DNA from: Pseudomonas putida
GTDB taxonomy: Bacteria; Pseudomonadota; Gammaproteobacteria; Pseudomonadales; Pseudomonadaceae
NCBI RefSeq assembly: GCF_002741075.1
Contig: NZ_CP016634.1
Location: forward strand, 2,278,501-2,342,500
DNA: 64,000 nucleotides
Direction: 5' to 3'
A program made the position numbers and the translations under genes. A model generated the notes under the pieces. The model was given only the letters and a program-made list of their open reading frames with translations, was not told the origin of the DNA and searched no databases. Shown one piece after another: positions 34,347 through 43,013 of the stretch (positions within the stretch are counted from its first letter, which is position 1; each line of letters opens with the position of its first letter).

Positions 34347-35924
34347 ATGATAAAAACAACAATCGCCCCCCAACCCCTTAACACGTACGTGCGTCTATCC
34401 CTGTTGCTGCTGGCCGGGGGCCTGAGCCAACAGACCAGTGCCTTGACCTTCCAACCCAACGATGACCTGAGCGTCGATTGGGACACCACGGTGAGCTACA
34501 GCCTTGCCTGGCGTACCGAAAAGCGTGACCACAAACTCGTGGCCAACGCTGACGGCAACGACGGCGACAACGCCTTCGATCGCGGCGACCTGATCACCGA
34601 CCGCGTGGGCTTCCTCACCGAGGCCAACCTGCGCTGGAAAGAGAACTACGGCCTGTTCATGCGCGCCTCGGGCTTCTATGACAAGGCCTACGACCAGAGC
34701 AACGACAACGACACCGGTACCTCCAACTGCTTCGCCAGCGGCGTGTGCAGCAAACCGAACCAGTTCCCCAAGGACACCGTCGATCAACATCGCGATGACC
34801 TGCGCCTGCTCGATGCCTATGCCTATGGCACCTGGGACATGGGCGGGCACAATCTCAACCTGCGCGTGGGCGACCAGGTGGTGAGCTGGGGTGAAAGCCT
34901 GTTCTACCCAGGCGTCTCGGGCGCCCAGAGCCCGGTCGATGCCACCAAGGCGACCACCCCGGGCGTCGAGGTGAAGGAAGTGCTGCTACCGGTCGGCCAG
35001 GTATTCACTCAGTTCAGCCTGACCGACGACCTGGATGTGGAAGCCTACTACCAGTACAAATGGGAAAAGACCGACCTGTTCGGGGTCGGCAGCTACTTCT
35101 CCACCACTGACTTCATCGACCGTGGCGGCTACAGCGACGCCACCGGCTTCGTCCGCCGCCTGCCGGACGACGAGCCCAGCGACAGCGGCCAGTACGGTGT
35201 GGCCCTGCGCTACAGCGCAGCGTCGCTGAACAACACCGAGTTCGGCCTGTACTACGTGCGCTACCACGACAAGACCCCGACCCTGGACTTCCAGAGCGAC
35301 CTGGGCTTCTACCGTGCACGCTACTTCGACAACATCGACCTGTACGGCGCAAGCTTCGCCACCGTGCTCGGCGACACCAGCCTTGCCGGTGAAGTCAGCT
35401 ACCGCGACGGCCAGCCGGTGATGGTCGACAACGGGTTCTCCAGCGCGGTACGCGCCGAAACCTTGCAGGCCCAGGTATCGGCCATCCACGTGTTCGGCCC
35501 CAACGCTTTCTCCGACAACACCACCCTGACCGGCGAGCTGGTCTACAACACCGTGCTCAACAATGACAAGTCCGACCCGCTAACCCTGGCCCCGGGCTTC
35601 TCCCTGCCGGGCACCGACTCGCTGGTCGGCGATCGCGATGCCTGGGGTTACACGGTGCAGGTCAACTTCGACTACAACGACGTGTTCAGCGGCTGGGACA
35701 TGTCGGTGCCGATCAACTTCAGCACCGCCGCCCAGCACGACAGCGCCCTGACCGGCTCGATCAACTACGGCCAGGGCGACGACCGCGCCAGCATCGGCAC
35801 CACGTGGCGCTACCTCGGCAACTTCACCGTCGAGGCCCTCTACAGCGCCTACCTGGGCAACGCCAACAACTCGCCCTGGGCCGACCGCGACAACGTCGCG
35901 CTCAACTTCAAATACCGGTTCTGA
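34347..35924 (+). CDS. DUF1302 outer-membrane protein, probable steroid uptake porin
   Basis: 525 residues. The chosen ATG has GAGG six bases upstream. A signal peptide (MIKTTIAPQ..., then LSLLLLAGGLSQQTSA) precedes TFQPNDDLSVDWDTTVSYSLAWR, the usual DUF1302 beginning. The body has alternating amphipathic strands rich in Tyr/Asp and ends in a C-terminal Phe (NVALNFKYRF), a hallmark of outer-membrane beta-barrels. DUF1302/DUF1329 pairs accompany degradation genes for hydrophobic compounds. Probable role: passage of steroids across or into the outer membrane. No RND exporter gene accompanies the pair here. Confidence 0.82.
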   Translation: MIKTTIAPQPLNTYVRLSLLLLAGGLSQQTSALTFQPNDDLSVDWDTTVSYSLAWRTEKRDHKLVANADGNDGDNAFDRGDLITDRVGFLTEANLRWKENYGLFMRASGFYDKAYDQSNDNDTGTSNCFASGVCSKPNQFPKDTVDQHRDDLRLLDAYAYGTWDMGGHNLNLRVGDQVVSWGESLFYPGVSGAQSPVDATKATTPGVEVKEVLLPVGQVFTQFSLTDDLDVEAYYQYKWEKTDLFGVGSYFSTTDFIDRGGYSDATGFVRRLPDDEPSDSGQYGVALRYSAASLNNTEFGLYYVRYHDKTPTLDFQSDLGFYRARYFDNIDLYGASFATVLGDTSLAGEVSYRDGQPVMVDNGFSSAVRAETLQAQVSAIHVFGPNAFSDNTTLTGELVYNTVLNNDKSDPLTLAPGFSLPGTDSLVGDRDAWGYTVQVNFDYNDVFSGWDMSVPINFSTAAQHDSALTGSINYGQGDDRASIGTTWRYLGNFTVEALYSAYLGNANNSPWADRDNVALNFKYRF

Positions 35925-35948
35925 AGCCCCTGACGGAGGATCATCGAA

Positions 35949-37331
35949 ATGTCCAATCTCAAGCATCCCTGGATACGCACCACCCTCGCCGTCGCCCTGC
36001 TCGGCAGCAGCCTGGCCCTGCAGGCCAACGTCAGCGGCACCGATGCCGCATCCCTGGGCAAGGACCTGACGCCCATGGGCGCCGAACGCGCCGGCAACGC
36101 CGACGGCAGCATCCCGGCCTGGACCGGCAAATGGCGCGGCGCACCACCCCAAGTGAAGTTCGCAGGCCCCGGCACGCCCTACCCGGATCCCTATGCCGAC
36201 GAAAAGCCGCTGTTCGTCATCACCGCGCAGAACATGGACCAGTACGCGGCCAACCTCTCCGAGGGCCAGAAGGCGCTGTTCAAGCGCTACCCTGAGACCT
36301 TCAAGATGCCGGTCTACCCCAGCCACCGGGATTTTCGTGTCGACCCGGACACCGAGGCAGCCATCAGCCGCAACGCCGCAAGCGCCAAGCTCAGCAGCGA
36401 CGGCAATGACGCCCTGGACGCCTTCGGCGCCTCGCCCTTCCCGGTACCGAAGAACGGTAACGAGCTGATCCTCAACCACACCATGCAGGCCCGTGCGATC
36501 ACCGAGGAAGCCAACTACAACCAGGTGGTGGTCTACGCCGATAACAACCGCGTGCTGGAGAAGGTCAACTACAAGATCTACTCGCTGTGGTCCGATCCCA
36601 AGCAGAACGCGCAGAGCACCAACGGCGTGTTCACCGACTTCCTGCTGACCACCCTGGAGCCAGTGCGCAAGAAGGGTGAGATCGTCGTCGGTCACGAGTT
36701 CATCAACGCCGCCGCCCAACCCCGCCAGGCCTGGCAGTACACCCCTGGCCAGCGCCGCGTGCGCCGTGCGCCGACCGTGGGCTATGACTCCCCGACCGGA
36801 GCCGGTGGCTTCCGCGTGTACGACGAGGACCGCCTGTTCAACGGTGCCACCGACCGTTACGACTGGAAGATCGTCGGCAAGAAAGAGATCTACATCCCGT
36901 ACAACAACTACAAGATCGACAGCCCGCAAGTCAGCCAGGCCGACATCATCAATGCCGCCGGTCACATCAACCCTGAGCTGATGCGTTACGAGAAGCACCG
37001 CGTCTGGGTCCTGCAGGCCACCCTCAAGCCGAGCGCGCGTCACATCTATGCCAAGCGCACCTTCTACATCGACGAAGACAGCTGGGCCGCCACCCTGGCC
37101 GACAACTACGATGCCCGTGGCCAACTGTGGCGCACCAACATGCAGACCTCGGTGTATGCCTACGACATCCAGCGCTTCCATGCCCGCCTGGGCCTGTACC
37201 ATGACCTGATCGCCGGCTCCTACATGGTCGACCGTTTGCTCGACGGCCAGACCCCGGCCAAGCTCAACGCCAGCAACTTCGGCGCTGACGAGTTCACCCC
37301 GGGCAACCTGCGCAAGCTCGGCACCCGCTAA
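35949..37331 (+). CDS. DUF1329 periplasmic/outer-membrane-associated protein
   Basis: 460 residues with GGAGG eight bases upstream and a signal peptide (RTTLAVALLGSSLALQANVSG). Typical DUF1329 body: DLTPMGAERAGNADGSIPAWTG near the N-terminus, and WTYTPGQRRVRRAPTVGYD-like WQYTPGQRRVRRAP, YDWKIVGKKE, YIPYNNY further on. The fold is considered related to LolA/LolB lipid carriers, so it may hand a hydrophobic substrate from the DUF1302 barrel onward. Follows that gene by 24 nt and is closed by a terminator. Confidence 0.82.
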   Translation: MSNLKHPWIRTTLAVALLGSSLALQANVSGTDAASLGKDLTPMGAERAGNADGSIPAWTGKWRGAPPQVKFAGPGTPYPDPYADEKPLFVITAQNMDQYAANLSEGQKALFKRYPETFKMPVYPSHRDFRVDPDTEAAISRNAASAKLSSDGNDALDAFGASPFPVPKNGNELILNHTMQARAITEEANYNQVVVYADNNRVLEKVNYKIYSLWSDPKQNAQSTNGVFTDFLLTTLEPVRKKGEIVVGHEFINAAAQPRQAWQYTPGQRRVRRAPTVGYDSPTGAGGFRVYDEDRLFNGATDRYDWKIVGKKEIYIPYNNYKIDSPQVSQADIINAAGHINPELMRYEKHRVWVLQATLKPSARHIYAKRTFYIDEDSWAATLADNYDARGQLWRTNMQTSVYAYDIQRFHARLGLYHDLIAGSYMVDRLLDGQTPAKLNASNFGADEFTPGNLRKLGTR

Positions 37332-37345
37332 GTTTCATCGCTGCG

Positions 37346-37380
37346 AAAGCCCCTGGTCGAAAGGCCAGGGGCTTTTTGTT
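37346..37380 (+). terminator. Rho-independent terminator after the DUF1302-DUF1329 unit
   Basis: Arms AAAGCCCCTGG / CCAGGGGCTTT around TCGAAAGG, ending in TTTTTGTTT; 14 nt after the stop. Confidence 0.9.
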
Positions 37381-37461
37381 TGCCCTGCAAACCACCCGCC
37401 CCGCAAGCCCTGAGCAGGTTGATGGCCAAGCCTGCGGCATCTGCCCTACCGTGCCCGCCTC

Positions 37462-37585
37462 TTCGCGGGTAAACCCGCTCCCACTCTCGCCGACAAGCTC
37501 TGGAGCACCGCCGCATCTATAGGAACGGGCTCAGCGATATTTTCAAGGTCTCAGGGGTACCTGTGGGAGCGGGCTTACCCGCGAA
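37462..37585. repeat. REP pair between convergent genes
   Basis: TTCGCGGGTAAACCCGCTCCCA at 37462 and its inverted partner ending GCTTACCCGCGAA at about 37585. The 335-nt gap between the DUF1329 and DHH genes contains nothing else apart from the terminator. Confidence 0.7.
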
Positions 37586-37666
37586 GAAGGCTACACGGTG
37601 GATGGCGGTTGTAGGCGCTGGCGGAGCCTGCGATGGGCCGCGAGGCGGCCCTTGGGGTGGGAGGAG

Positions 37667-38632
37667 TCAGCCGGGGTAGCAGGCGGCCAGGCGCTCGGCG
37701 AGTGCGGGCAGTTGTGCGGTGCTCAGGCGGTTGATACCCGCGGCGCGCACCCGACCACCACCGCTGGGGAATTGGCGGCAGAAGGCATCGGCGGACCAGA
37801 GCACGCCGTCCGGCACGCGCAGGCTGAACATCCAGTCGCCATCGGGCTTGGCGCTGAGCAGCCCCAAGGCACGCCCCGGTGCGGCGGCGGCCAGGTCATT
37901 GGCCAGCACACCGCTGACCCGCCGCGCCCAGGCCTGCTCCGGCAAGCGGAACAGGCGCATGCCCTGCCCTTCGCGCCACGGCGACAGACCCGCAGCAGCG
38001 GCCATGTCGGCGGCGTAGCCTGCGCGCAGCACGGCAAAGCTTTCGCTGTGCTGCACGAAATCCAGCGGGTCGGCATACGGCAGCAGCTCGGCGGCCAAGG
38101 CCAGCGGGTCGAAGTGCAGGTCAGCGACACTGTCGCCATAGGCGTTGTAATTGAGCAACTGGCCCAGCTCCGCCAGCGCTGTCAGCTCAGGCTCGCCCAG
38201 GCCGTGGCGCTGCGCCAAGGCCCGTGCAGACCCGGCCATGCCATCGCCAAACGCCGCCACCACCGCCCAGCGATGGGCCTTGCCCTGCAGCCAGTTGTCG
38301 ACCAGCAGGCTGGTGCACACGTGCGCCGCCGTGTCGATGTGCACCTCGAAGGCCGGGTGCTGGGGCAGCTCACCGGGAAAGTGATGGTCGAAGTAACGCA
38401 CCTGGACGCCGTCGGCCAGCAAGCGCTGGACGTCTTCGCGGTTCTGCTCGTGGGCGATGTCCAGCACCGTCACCCGCTCCCCCGGCCGGGCCTTGACCCG
38501 GCCCAGCAGCGCGATGTCGCGCTTGACCCCGCTGACCAGGCGTACGCCCGGGTCAAGCTCACCCGCCAGGCGAAGCTGCTGCAGGGCGCACAGGCCATCA
38601 GCATCGCCGTTGAAAGCGCAATGATCGATCAT
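37667..38632 (-). CDS. DHH-family phosphoesterase-like protein
   Basis: 321 residues. The N-terminal NGDADGLCA and FDHHFPG (the DHH motif) form the metal-binding phosphoesterase domain; the C-terminal SGGGRVRAAGINRL corresponds to the DHHA1 GGGH region but with Arg instead of His. Relatives include RecJ, NrnA and oligoribonuclease-like enzymes, some of which hydrolyse pAp. That would be relevant here because sulfotransferases release PAP and this gene is the fourth gene of the sulfotransferase operon. PAP recycling is inference; the family call is sound. Confidence 0.75.
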   Translation of the reverse strand: MIDHCAFNGDADGLCALQQLRLAGELDPGVRLVSGVKRDIALLGRVKARPGERVTVLDIAHEQNREDVQRLLADGVQVRYFDHHFPGELPQHPAFEVHIDTAAHVCTSLLVDNWLQGKAHRWAVVAAFGDGMAGSARALAQRHGLGEPELTALAELGQLLNYNAYGDSVADLHFDPLALAAELLPYADPLDFVQHSESFAVLRAGYAADMAAAAGLSPWREGQGMRLFRLPEQAWARRVSGVLANDLAAAAPGRALGLLSAKPDGDWMFSLRVPDGVLWSADAFCRQFPSGGGRVRAAGINRLSTAQLPALAERLAACYPG

Positions 38633-38642
38633 GTCCGCCCCC

Positions 38643-39431
38643 TCAATACATCACTTCGCCGCCATTGGCGTCGAGCTGCGCACCATTGATCGCGCTGGCA
38701 TAGTCGGACGCCAGGAACAACGCCGCGCGGGCGCACTCCTCATCGGTGCGCATGCGCCCACCGGGGATGCCCGCGCTGAACTCAGCCTTGGCCTGCGCCT
38801 CGCTGATGCCCCGAGCCTCGGCGCTCTGGCGCACCACCGCCTGCACCGGTTCGCCCCACATCCAGCCGCAGGCCAGGGCGTTGACACGAATGCCATGCAC
38901 GGCCTGCTCGCTGGCCAGATAACGCACGCTGGCGGCCAGGGCGGCCTTGGACGCCGAGTAGGCAGCGCCCCCTTGGTATGGCTTGCGCACGCCTAGGGTA
39001 TTGATCATCACGATGGCGCCTTCGCCCTGCTCGCGCATGGCCGGTAGCACCGCCCGGGACATGTTCAGCGAACCCAGCAAATTCACCTCCAGGGCCTCGC
39101 GCAGCGGCGCGTTGTCAGCCTCCTCCACGGCCTGGAACCCCCCATGGGAGAACGCGCTGTTGACCAAGGCGTCGATGCGCCCGAAGACGCGCAGGGTTGC
39201 CTCGGCGAACTGCATGCAGGCCTCGGGTTGGGTGATGTCGGTGGGCACGCACAGCACCTCGCAATCGTGGCCCAGGGCGAGAATGCGGGCGCGGGCGTCT
39301 TCCAGCCGCTCGGCGCTGCGGGCACCGATGGCCAGGGCGCGGGCACCTTCGCGCGCCGCCTCCAGGGCCAGCTTGATGCCAAGGCCCGGGCCGATGCCGG
39401 AGATCATCACGACCTTGTCCTTCAAGAGCAT
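38643..39431 (-). CDS. SDR-family oxidoreductase
   Basis: 262 residues. Unusual cofactor motif ISGIGPGLG, NSAFSHGG instead of NNAG, catalytic Tyr/Lys in YSASKAALA, and C-terminal AINGAQLDANGGEVMY. Lies 10 nt upstream of the DHH gene and 31 nt after the sulfotransferase gene, so it is in the O10 operon. Probably acts on a hydroxysteroid or hydroxyacyl-CoA; IpdF-like reduction of the HIP-CoA ketone is one candidate but I cannot confirm it. Confidence 0.8.
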   Translation of the reverse strand: MLLKDKVVMISGIGPGLGIKLALEAAREGARALAIGARSAERLEDARARILALGHDCEVLCVPTDITQPEACMQFAEATLRVFGRIDALVNSAFSHGGFQAVEEADNAPLREALEVNLLGSLNMSRAVLPAMREQGEGAIVMINTLGVRKPYQGGAAYSASKAALAASVRYLASEQAVHGIRVNALACGWMWGEPVQAVVRQSAEARGISEAQAKAEFSAGIPGGRMRTDEECARAALFLASDYASAINGAQLDANGGEVMY

Positions 39432-39462
39432 GGTGTATTCCTTCTTCTTGTTGTTGTGGGGG

Positions 39463-40638
39463 TCAGGCGCGGGCGCGCAGGTGGCGGTTGCGGTATTCGG
39501 CGTAGTCGCGCTGCAGGATGGCCTCGGTCAGGCCAAAACGCTCGGCGGTGTATTGGTGGCTGGCGCGCTTCTCGCGGCCATTGTCGGCCAGCCAACGCAC
39601 GATGGATTCGCGCACCGCATCGCTCAGGTGCAGGCCGGCGAACTGGTAGATGCGCTCGACCACCGCCAACGGCTGGCCAAGGGTGTCCTCGAAATGCACA
39701 TCCAGCACACGCCCTGCGGGCAGGTGCTCGCGCACGTCCATGGCGTGGCGCAGGGCCCGGGCCATGCGGCGGTTCCACTGCTCGCCGACAGCCTCGGCAT
39801 CGGCCTGGTCGCTGTAAAGCTGCCACAGGGTGTGGATGAAGCTCGCCAGCGACGGGATGGTGCTGGCGGGTTCGCGGTGGGTGAGGATCACCTGCGCGCC
39901 GGGGAAGACCTGGATCAAGCACTCCAGGGTGTGCAGATGCTGCGGGCTCTTGAGCAGCCAGCGCCGGCCCGGTGCGATACCCCGCAGCCCCTGCTGCCAT
40001 TGCAAGAACTGCAGACAACGCTTGAGGTACTGATACACCTCGGTCTGGTCCTGGCGGTCGAGCCAGGCGGTGTAGCTGGGCACGTTGACGTAGGAATCCA
40101 TCGCACACAGGAAGCTGTGCTCCATCAGCATGAACTCTTCGTCGGCCTGCTCGGCGTCCAGCGGGTGGATGGCCAACAGCTGCGGCAGGTGCTCGACCAT
40201 CGCCGCGATCTCGCCACGGGCACGCTGGATGCGGGCCTCAGGCTGGGCGGGGTCTTCGCCGGGCAGCGGTGCCGGGTAGCGGGTCTCCCACCACAGGGCC
40301 TTGCTGAACTGCGGATCGACCGCCAGGGTACGTTGCAGCAAGGTGGTGCCGGTGCGCGGCAGGCCGACGATCACCAGCGGGTCATCGATAGGCTGCGCCA
40401 GGATCTCCGGGAAGCGCTTGCAATGGTCCTCGACCACCAGGCGGTTGGCCAGTTGCGCTACCAGCTTTTCGCGCAGCATGCCGCGCCCGGCGGGGGACAA
40501 CCGGGCCTCCTGCTCCAGTGCCTCGGCGAGGACCGCCAGGGCCTCTCGGTAGTTGCCCGGGCCAAAGTCCTGCAGCCCGCCGGTACGGGCGCTGGCGTCG
40601 GCCAGCAAGCGATCAGGGGCGAATTCACTGTTGATCAT
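39463..40638 (-). CDS. PAPS-dependent sulfotransferase family protein
   Basis: 391 residues. The 5'-phosphosulfate loop is VIVGLPRTGTTLLQRTL and the 3'-phosphate region is ILTHREPASTIPSLASFIH (conserved Arg and Ser). This group transfers sulfate from PAPS to hydroxyl groups. It overlaps the stop of the DUF1214-type gene and is in the O10 operon. cysD and cysNC, which make PAPS, lie 5 kb away under the same operator type, so a hydroxylated steroid or catabolite is the suspected acceptor (inference). Confidence 0.82.
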   Translation of the reverse strand: MINSEFAPDRLLADASARTGGLQDFGPGNYREALAVLAEALEQEARLSPAGRGMLREKLVAQLANRLVVEDHCKRFPEILAQPIDDPLVIVGLPRTGTTLLQRTLAVDPQFSKALWWETRYPAPLPGEDPAQPEARIQRARGEIAAMVEHLPQLLAIHPLDAEQADEEFMLMEHSFLCAMDSYVNVPSYTAWLDRQDQTEVYQYLKRCLQFLQWQQGLRGIAPGRRWLLKSPQHLHTLECLIQVFPGAQVILTHREPASTIPSLASFIHTLWQLYSDQADAEAVGEQWNRRMARALRHAMDVREHLPAGRVLDVHFEDTLGQPLAVVERIYQFAGLHLSDAVRESIVRWLADNGREKRASHQYTAERFGLTEAILQRDYAEYRNRHLRARA

Positions 40639-41750
40639 CAGACAAGCTCCTCAAGCTCATGCAGCTTCACGACGCGGGTGCTGGGGTGAACGGGGGTTTT
40701 CGCACCGACCCAGCGCAGGCACAGGGTGCCATGGGGGTGACCGGCGGTCTGCAGCCAGTTGGCAAGGCCCGGGTCACGGGCACTGAGCACCATGCGCAGG
40801 CCACCGTTGTCGTCCAGCTGGGCCGAATGCTTGTTCAGGCAGATGCGGTGGTAGCGGTAGTCCAGCGACTCCATCCAGTAGTTGTTGATCTGCAGGTTCC
40901 AGAAGTCGCACGCCGGCACCTGGTCGACCTCGATCAGCAGCGCCTCGTCGTCGGCCAACGCCCAGTACGAGTGGTAGTAGAAGATGTTCGGGTCACCGCC
41001 CACCGACTGGCACAGCGCCTGGTCGGCCGCAGGCAGCTCATTGGTGTGGGCCTGGTAGCCCTGGGCCCAGTCGGCGAACAGCCGTGCGGTGTTCTCCACG
41101 AACGAGGCCGCGCGCTGTAGGCCTTGCTGCAGGAAGGCAGGGTCCAGCGGCGCGGGCACCTGATCGGCGTCCAGGCGCTCGATGTGCAGTTGCGCTGGCT
41201 GCTCGTTGGCGCGGTCGAGGAAGGTCTGACGCACGATCAGCGCGTTGCTCTCTGGCTCCAGGCGCAGCCAGTTGCCGGAGGCTTGCGGGTACTGACTGAG
41301 GATGATCTCGAAGTTGCCCTGGGCATCGAGCTCAAGCTGGCTGGCGTCGATGAAGCCGGTCTGAATCATCTTGCCGTCGGTCTCGTAACCGCCCTTCTGG
41401 GTGCCGAAGCTCAAGTAGGCGACGCTGCCGCGATGGCCGCTGACCCGGTAGCGCTGGGCACCATTGAGGCGGGCATAGCGGTACAGGTTGTCGGGGTTGT
41501 CGGCGCCGATCTTGGCGGTTTCGTGGGAGGGGGTGATGAAGCCTGGGAAGTCCGGGTCGGCGAACTCCAGGTGCATTTCCAGGGCGATGCGCAGCAGGCG
41601 CGTGAGGTAGCGAAAGCCCTCGGCGCGGGTCTGCACATCGGCCGGCGCCTCGGCGCGCAGGATCTGCTCGCCGCTGCGCCGTAGCTGTTCGCAGAACCGG
41701 TTCCAGGTTTCACCGCTGCACACCTGCTGCTCGATCGGGTCGTTGGTCAT
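40638..41750 (-). CDS. DUF1214/DUF1254-type protein
   Basis: 370 residues without a signal peptide. The C-terminal third (YYHSYWALADDEALLIEVD, FWNLQINNYWMESLDYRY, HPHGTLCLRWVGAK) matches the DUF1214 style, in which an extended beta structure ends in a conserved W-Gly-Asn/Thr region. No enzyme activity is established for the family. It is the first gene of a four-gene operon with sulfotransferase, SDR and DHH genes and starts 67 nt from operator O10. Its stop overlaps the next start (TGATG). Confidence 0.7.
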   Translation of the reverse strand: MTNDPIEQQVCSGETWNRFCEQLRRSGEQILRAEAPADVQTRAEGFRYLTRLLRIALEMHLEFADPDFPGFITPSHETAKIGADNPDNLYRYARLNGAQRYRVSGHRGSVAYLSFGTQKGGYETDGKMIQTGFIDASQLELDAQGNFEIILSQYPQASGNWLRLEPESNALIVRQTFLDRANEQPAQLHIERLDADQVPAPLDPAFLQQGLQRAASFVENTARLFADWAQGYQAHTNELPAADQALCQSVGGDPNIFYYHSYWALADDEALLIEVDQVPACDFWNLQINNYWMESLDYRYHRICLNKHSAQLDDNGGLRMVLSARDPGLANWLQTAGHPHGTLCLRWVGAKTPVHPSTRVVKLHELEELV

Positions 41751-41817
41751 GATGGTCTCCTTGGGGGCGGGATGCCGCCGGTGAGGGAGACCATAGGGAG
41801 ACGGGATAGCCGGACAC

Positions 41818-41834
41818 TACGTCCGAGCGGACTA
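41818..41834 (-). promoter_or_regulatory. Island operator O10 before the sulfotransferase operon
   Basis: Minus strand: TAGTCC, spacer GCTC, GGACGTA, 67 nt before the DUF1214-type gene. Confidence 0.68.
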
Positions 41835-41904
41835 ACAGCACGTGCACTTCAGGTGACACGATGCAGTTGCGTTGGCTGATGAATGTGGAAAACGCAGATG
41901 TCCC

Positions 41905-42954
41905 TTAACGTAGCGGGATCGTTGCTGTTTTGACAACGGACCGCCCCTCGTAATGCCTAACTTGGGCTTTTAATTGGTCCGCTTTGAAGAAACCGCCCGG
42001 CTTTGTTTGAAGCGATGTAATGGTGGGCGAAAGAAGGAGGCTCTGATACTTAATCTTCCATTCACCCTCCTCGTATTTCATAAAGGCAGTAGCCGTCACG
42101 TTCTCGACCACCCTTCCCTCTGCAGCGTCGTGGAAACCATAATCTGTAAATTCCATGGCCCCCAGCATTCCCATACCATGCTCAGCCTCATCCAGATCAT
42201 TATATTGAGCGTCTTCTTTGCTTCCCTCTACGTGTCGAACACGTAAGGTCGCTTCGCTCATTTTGTCCACAACAAGCGAACACCCACTGAAACCGGGTGT
42301 AAACAGGAGTTCAGGTTCACCCTTTCGAGGATGAGCGGCAATATCGACATATCCGCCTTGCGGCGCCCAATATGCATAGTGCATTTCTGGGCTCCTCTGG
42401 GATTTCATTGTGTTCGCGTGGACTATTTGCAAGGCGTTAACGCTTTTATTTTCAGCGAGCGGAAGATGAACTGCGTTGAACGCGAGAATCCCTCCCCCAC
42501 TTTTGTTCGTCAAGACCGCCTCCGTAGCACTGTCTCCACGCACCTTGTTCGGCGCGAGAAGATCCGTCAGCAAGGGGACGCTCCCCAGCGCTGCGTCGTC
42601 TATTACCTTGTCCGTACTCACAGGCCTCGCTGTTACGTGGGCCACAGCAGGCTGGTTTCTAGAAAACCCCAGCACAGAGCCTGGTACTTTCCGTTGCTCT
42701 CCTGTTTTTAATCTTGACGCTTTACGAGCACTGTCCAAATGACGTGTTTCTCCGTTGAGCCCCTTTTCATCCACAAGCGTCACCGGGTTGTTCCTGACCA
42801 TAAGATAGAGGTTCAGTCCATCCACCGTGCCCGCCGGATCAGCGCTGAGCCAGCGGCCCACCCACGGCTGGTAGTAGCGATACCCGTAGTAGTACAGCCC
42901 TGTCGCGTCGCGTTCCTTGCCCGAATAGCGCACGGTCTTGTAGCGCGCCTCCAC
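41905..42954 (-). CDS. tccC: TccC-like protein, downstream part: Rhs core end plus CNF-like toxin domain (out of frame with the upstream part)
   Basis: The frame begins mid-protein; upstream of the nominal GTG it continues back through LISQEEYYPYGGTALWAARN to a run of six G at about 43016-43021, where one base is missing relative to the 5' part. Residues 1-65 are the Rhs core (RYSGKERDATGLYYYGYRYY, DGLNLYLMVRNNPVTLVDEKG). After that comes a ~285-residue variable domain. It contains FSGC (Cys225) and His241; a Cys and His 15-16 apart after an SGC motif is the active site of CNF-type Rho-glutamine deamidases. Base composition falls in this part. Toxin class moderately likely; whether it is made depends on the frameshift. 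Confidence 0.7.
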   Translation of the reverse strand: MEARYKTVRYSGKERDATGLYYYGYRYYQPWVGRWLSADPAGTVDGLNLYLMVRNNPVTLVDEKGLNGETRHLDSARKASRLKTGEQRKVPGSVLGFSRNQPAVAHVTARPVSTDKVIDDAALGSVPLLTDLLAPNKVRGDSATEAVLTNKSGGGILAFNAVHLPLAENKSVNALQIVHANTMKSQRSPEMHYAYWAPQGGYVDIAAHPRKGEPELLFTPGFSGCSLVVDKMSEATLRVRHVEGSKEDAQYNDLDEAEHGMGMLGAMEFTDYGFHDAAEGRVVENVTATAFMKYEEGEWKIKYQSLLLSPTITSLQTKPGGFFKADQLKAQVRHYEGRSVVKTATIPLR

Positions 42955-43013
42955 CGCATTGCGGGCGGCCCAGAGGGCGGTGCCGCCGTAGGGGTAATAC
43001 TCCTCCTGGCTGA

